Assembly (NCBI RefSeq): GCF_030848805.1
Contig: NC_092359.1
Coordinates: 6,022,623 to 6,086,622, forward strand
Direction of reading: 5' to 3'
DNA length: 64,000 nt
Source of the DNA: Temnothorax longispinosus
Taxonomy: Eukaryota; Arthropoda; Insecta; Hymenoptera; Formicidae
Below the pieces are notes generated by a model. That model searched no databases, had not been told where the DNA came from, and worked only from the letters and a program-made list of their open reading frames with translations. How positions within the stretch are numbered: the stretch's first letter is position 1; each line of letters begins with the position of its first letter. Below are positions 62,086-64,000 of this stretch, piece by piece. The position numbers and the translations under genes were made by a program.

Positions 62086-62486
62086 GAATAAGAATTAAGT
62101 AATTTAAATCGACTGACTGGCAATATATAACGTCTTTTCGATGTGAACATTGAAAAAACTGTGAGCCAACTCGCTTTGTCGGATTCACACAGCACTTTTT
62201 CGGATTAATCATCGAGACATTATTAATTTCGACCAACGCTTTTGGTCAGATGATGTAATTTTTAAATTAAATAGTTTTAAATTTTATTGCGAAAAAACTA
62301 TTTAATTTAGAAATTACATCATCTGACCAAAAGCGTTGATCGAAATTAATAATGTCTCGATGATTAATCCGAAAAAGTGCTGTGTGAATCCGACAAAGCG
62401 AGTTGGCTCACAGTTTTTTTAATGTTTACATCGAAAAGACGTTATATATTGCCAGTCAGTCGATTTAAATTACTTAATTGTTATTC
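62086..62486. mobile_element. 401-bp nearly perfect palindrome (foldback element)
   Basis: The arms of ~190 bp begin GAATAAGAATTAAGTAATTT and end AAATTACTTAATTGTTATTC, and meet at about 62286 in a ~20-nt AT-rich loop. By eye only about five mismatches were noticed per arm, so the arms are roughly 97% complementary. No transposase frame and no clear target-site duplication. Such high arm identity implies a recent insertion or arm-homogenising gene conversion. Confidence 0.9.
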
Positions 62487-64000
62487 TGTTTAAAAAGAAT
62501 AAGATTGAAGTATTAGTTTAATAGTTTTTCAAGCTTGGAATTTTGCGAGGCAAAGTTAGAACTTTAGTATCGGTCTTAGAGGATCGAGAATCATAATTTA
62601 TATCGCACGCGCTAACGGAATACCCAACAGCTGCAGATTCCGGATATATATGGACCGTCGGACTGTTACCAGGACATAGTTTCATCAAGAGGTTTTCATA
62701 ATGAATGCCGCATACTGGGAGACACCGCTCTTCGAGAAGTTATGAAAGTTTAACACGTCAGAACTCGAGCTCTGACTGAATAGTAACACGTTTAACTCCT
62801 CCCTTCTGTCTCCTTCTCGTTGTAACCTTTTTTTTTCTGAAAATGCATTCTTGAGCTATTGGAGTATATTTATGCTCTTACGGGTTTAATATTGGAATAT
62901 ATACTATTTAATTTATTAAACCATTTATTTCAATACATTTAGTTTCGCGTGATTACGAGATAATCTGACTTTGCGCTTTTGTAATTAATATTTCGACATC
63001 CGCGTGTAATGAATATATTCGACGTAAATCGTACACACAATAATTTTGATTTTTAAAAAAGATTACAGTCTAATGTTACGTATCTTATACAATTATATTT
63101 TTATAAGATATAGGTATATATACGCACGTTTATCCTTAAGCTATTCGTAGAAATGAATAATGATGTTTAAATAATTTTGCTCTTTATTTTCTCTATCCGT
63201 CTCTCTCTTTCTCACTGCTTTCCCAGTCTGCCTGACCAATAAGCGGATCAAAAGCATCCTTTGACTGCGGCACTCGCGCGTCTCCTCGTCGCTCTCGCCA
63301 GTTTATTAACTATAGACGAGAAGGCGAAGGGCTTCGTACTCGGAAGTGACGAAAGTATAGCCGTTAACCCTCTATCGATTTCCTATCTCGTCGACGAGAC
63401 CGGTCCTGACCTCGGGGCACGCAACACCCCGACGCCGATTTATTTAACCGGTGCACGTTCGCGCGGTGTAAAATGTTTCCGCGCGGAACACACAGAATAT
63501 CCGCGATAACCATTCCTTCTTGCGTTTACGCAAGGGAATCGCGGTTAGAGTTTAGTATTTTCGGGGATTTTCGTTCACGCCAATCCACTTTCCCGCGTTT
63601 AGGTCTAGCTGCCAGTTGGCTTGAAATATATTTGGAATAAATGTTTATTCTGCATCTGCTGCTGCGATTTCTGAGAAAGACCATACGTTCTGTAGTTGAA
63701 ATTTAAATATGGCATTTTCCATATTATTTTTCAAATGAATGAATAGATAGATAAATGCCTGAAAGAGAAGATGACTGATTATGATTATCTGAGATGTAAA
63801 TTTAGCTGAGGATGCTTCGTAAGTAAGTGATCTTGACTCGCGTCTTTATTAAAATAAGCTTCCCGACTTTTATTAATACGGAAATTTATTTAGAACTTTA
63901 ATACGCTTGCTTCTTGATACAATAATCGTGAAATGAAAAGGGGAGAAATAGTATTTCCTTCCAAGATTATGAAATATAAGTAATCTTAAAGCGCGATACT
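62487..64000. other. Intronic DNA to window end
   Basis: AT-rich, with a GC-rich patch at 63230-63560 just after a very strong acceptor-like sequence ending CTTTCCCAG at 63226. A frame open for ~88 codons lies in that patch (63243-63509) but has no ATG at its start and no recognised family. Nothing else was seen. Confidence 0.45.

Larger units (their letters stand above)
2086..64000 (+). other. Rbp6: Giant intron of Rbp6 (open at window end)
   Basis: No exon encoding the following part of RRM1 (acidic residue, SLR-YF, then KDPTT-RSRGFGFVTF) was found on the plus strand. The intron therefore appears to exceed 61 kb. This inference rests on a by-eye scan, and a very short or diverged exon could be missed. 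The interval holds candidate recursive and cassette splice signals, transposon-derived hairpins, microsatellites and GC-rich islands described separately. No unrelated nested gene could be identified on either strand. Confidence 0.6.

Noticed and set aside
63243..63509. Open frame with a hydrophobic ALARLLVALASLL start
   Set aside because: There is no ATG at the beginning and the hydrophobic stretch follows an in-frame stop only seven codons upstream. Not credible as a signal peptide without a start.

Overview
This window is eukaryotic, almost wholly non-coding DNA, most likely from an insect and plausibly a hymenopteran such as an ant. The organism call is an inference from three things: an insect-type Rbp6/Musashi exon, AT-rich DNA with CpG-rich and apparently non-CpG-depleted islands, and many short TIR/foldback elements. 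There is no operon-like gene packing and no rRNA, tRNA or CRISPR. Most open frames are by-products of microsatellites or GC-rich blocks.

The one confident coding feature is a 41-nt plus-strand micro-exon at 2045-2085. It encodes (G)KMFIGGLSWQTSP(E/D), the RNP2 end of RRM1 in the Musashi-family RNA-binding protein Rbp6 (vertebrate MSI1/MSI2 relatives). It has a pyrimidine-rich acceptor and a GTATGT donor. No next RRM1 exon (the part leading to the RNP1 RGFGFVTF motif) was found, so about 62 kb from 2086 to the window end reads best as one very large intron.

Inside that intron are possible splicing signals. One is a juxtaposed acceptor/donor (TTACAG|GTAATT) with a consensus TACTAAC branch site near 52380, followed 52 nt later by a GTGAGT donor: a candidate recursive (ratchet) splice site with its short RS-exon. 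Another is an 84-nt exon-like segment at 24044-24127, placed behind a ~100-nt CT tract and ending in GTAAGT.

The rest is repeats and possible regulatory DNA. Foldback or TIR elements lie at 12628-13110, 15593-16135, 16880-16972, 26347-26919 (containing a nested second TIR element that carries a hammerhead-like motif), 35586-35714 and 62086-62486. Microsatellites are frequent: TCG at 7.1 kb, CT at 24 and 32 kb, GT at 39.2 kb, GA at 41 kb, CA/TA at 43.1 kb. GC/CpG-rich blocks recur, for example at 0.6-1.1, 11.6-12.1, 25.6-26.3, 28.9-29.2, 37.9-38.9, 51.2-51.7 and 59.4-61.0 kb. These are candidate promoters or enhancers but cannot be proven from sequence alone. All identity statements are by-eye estimates.
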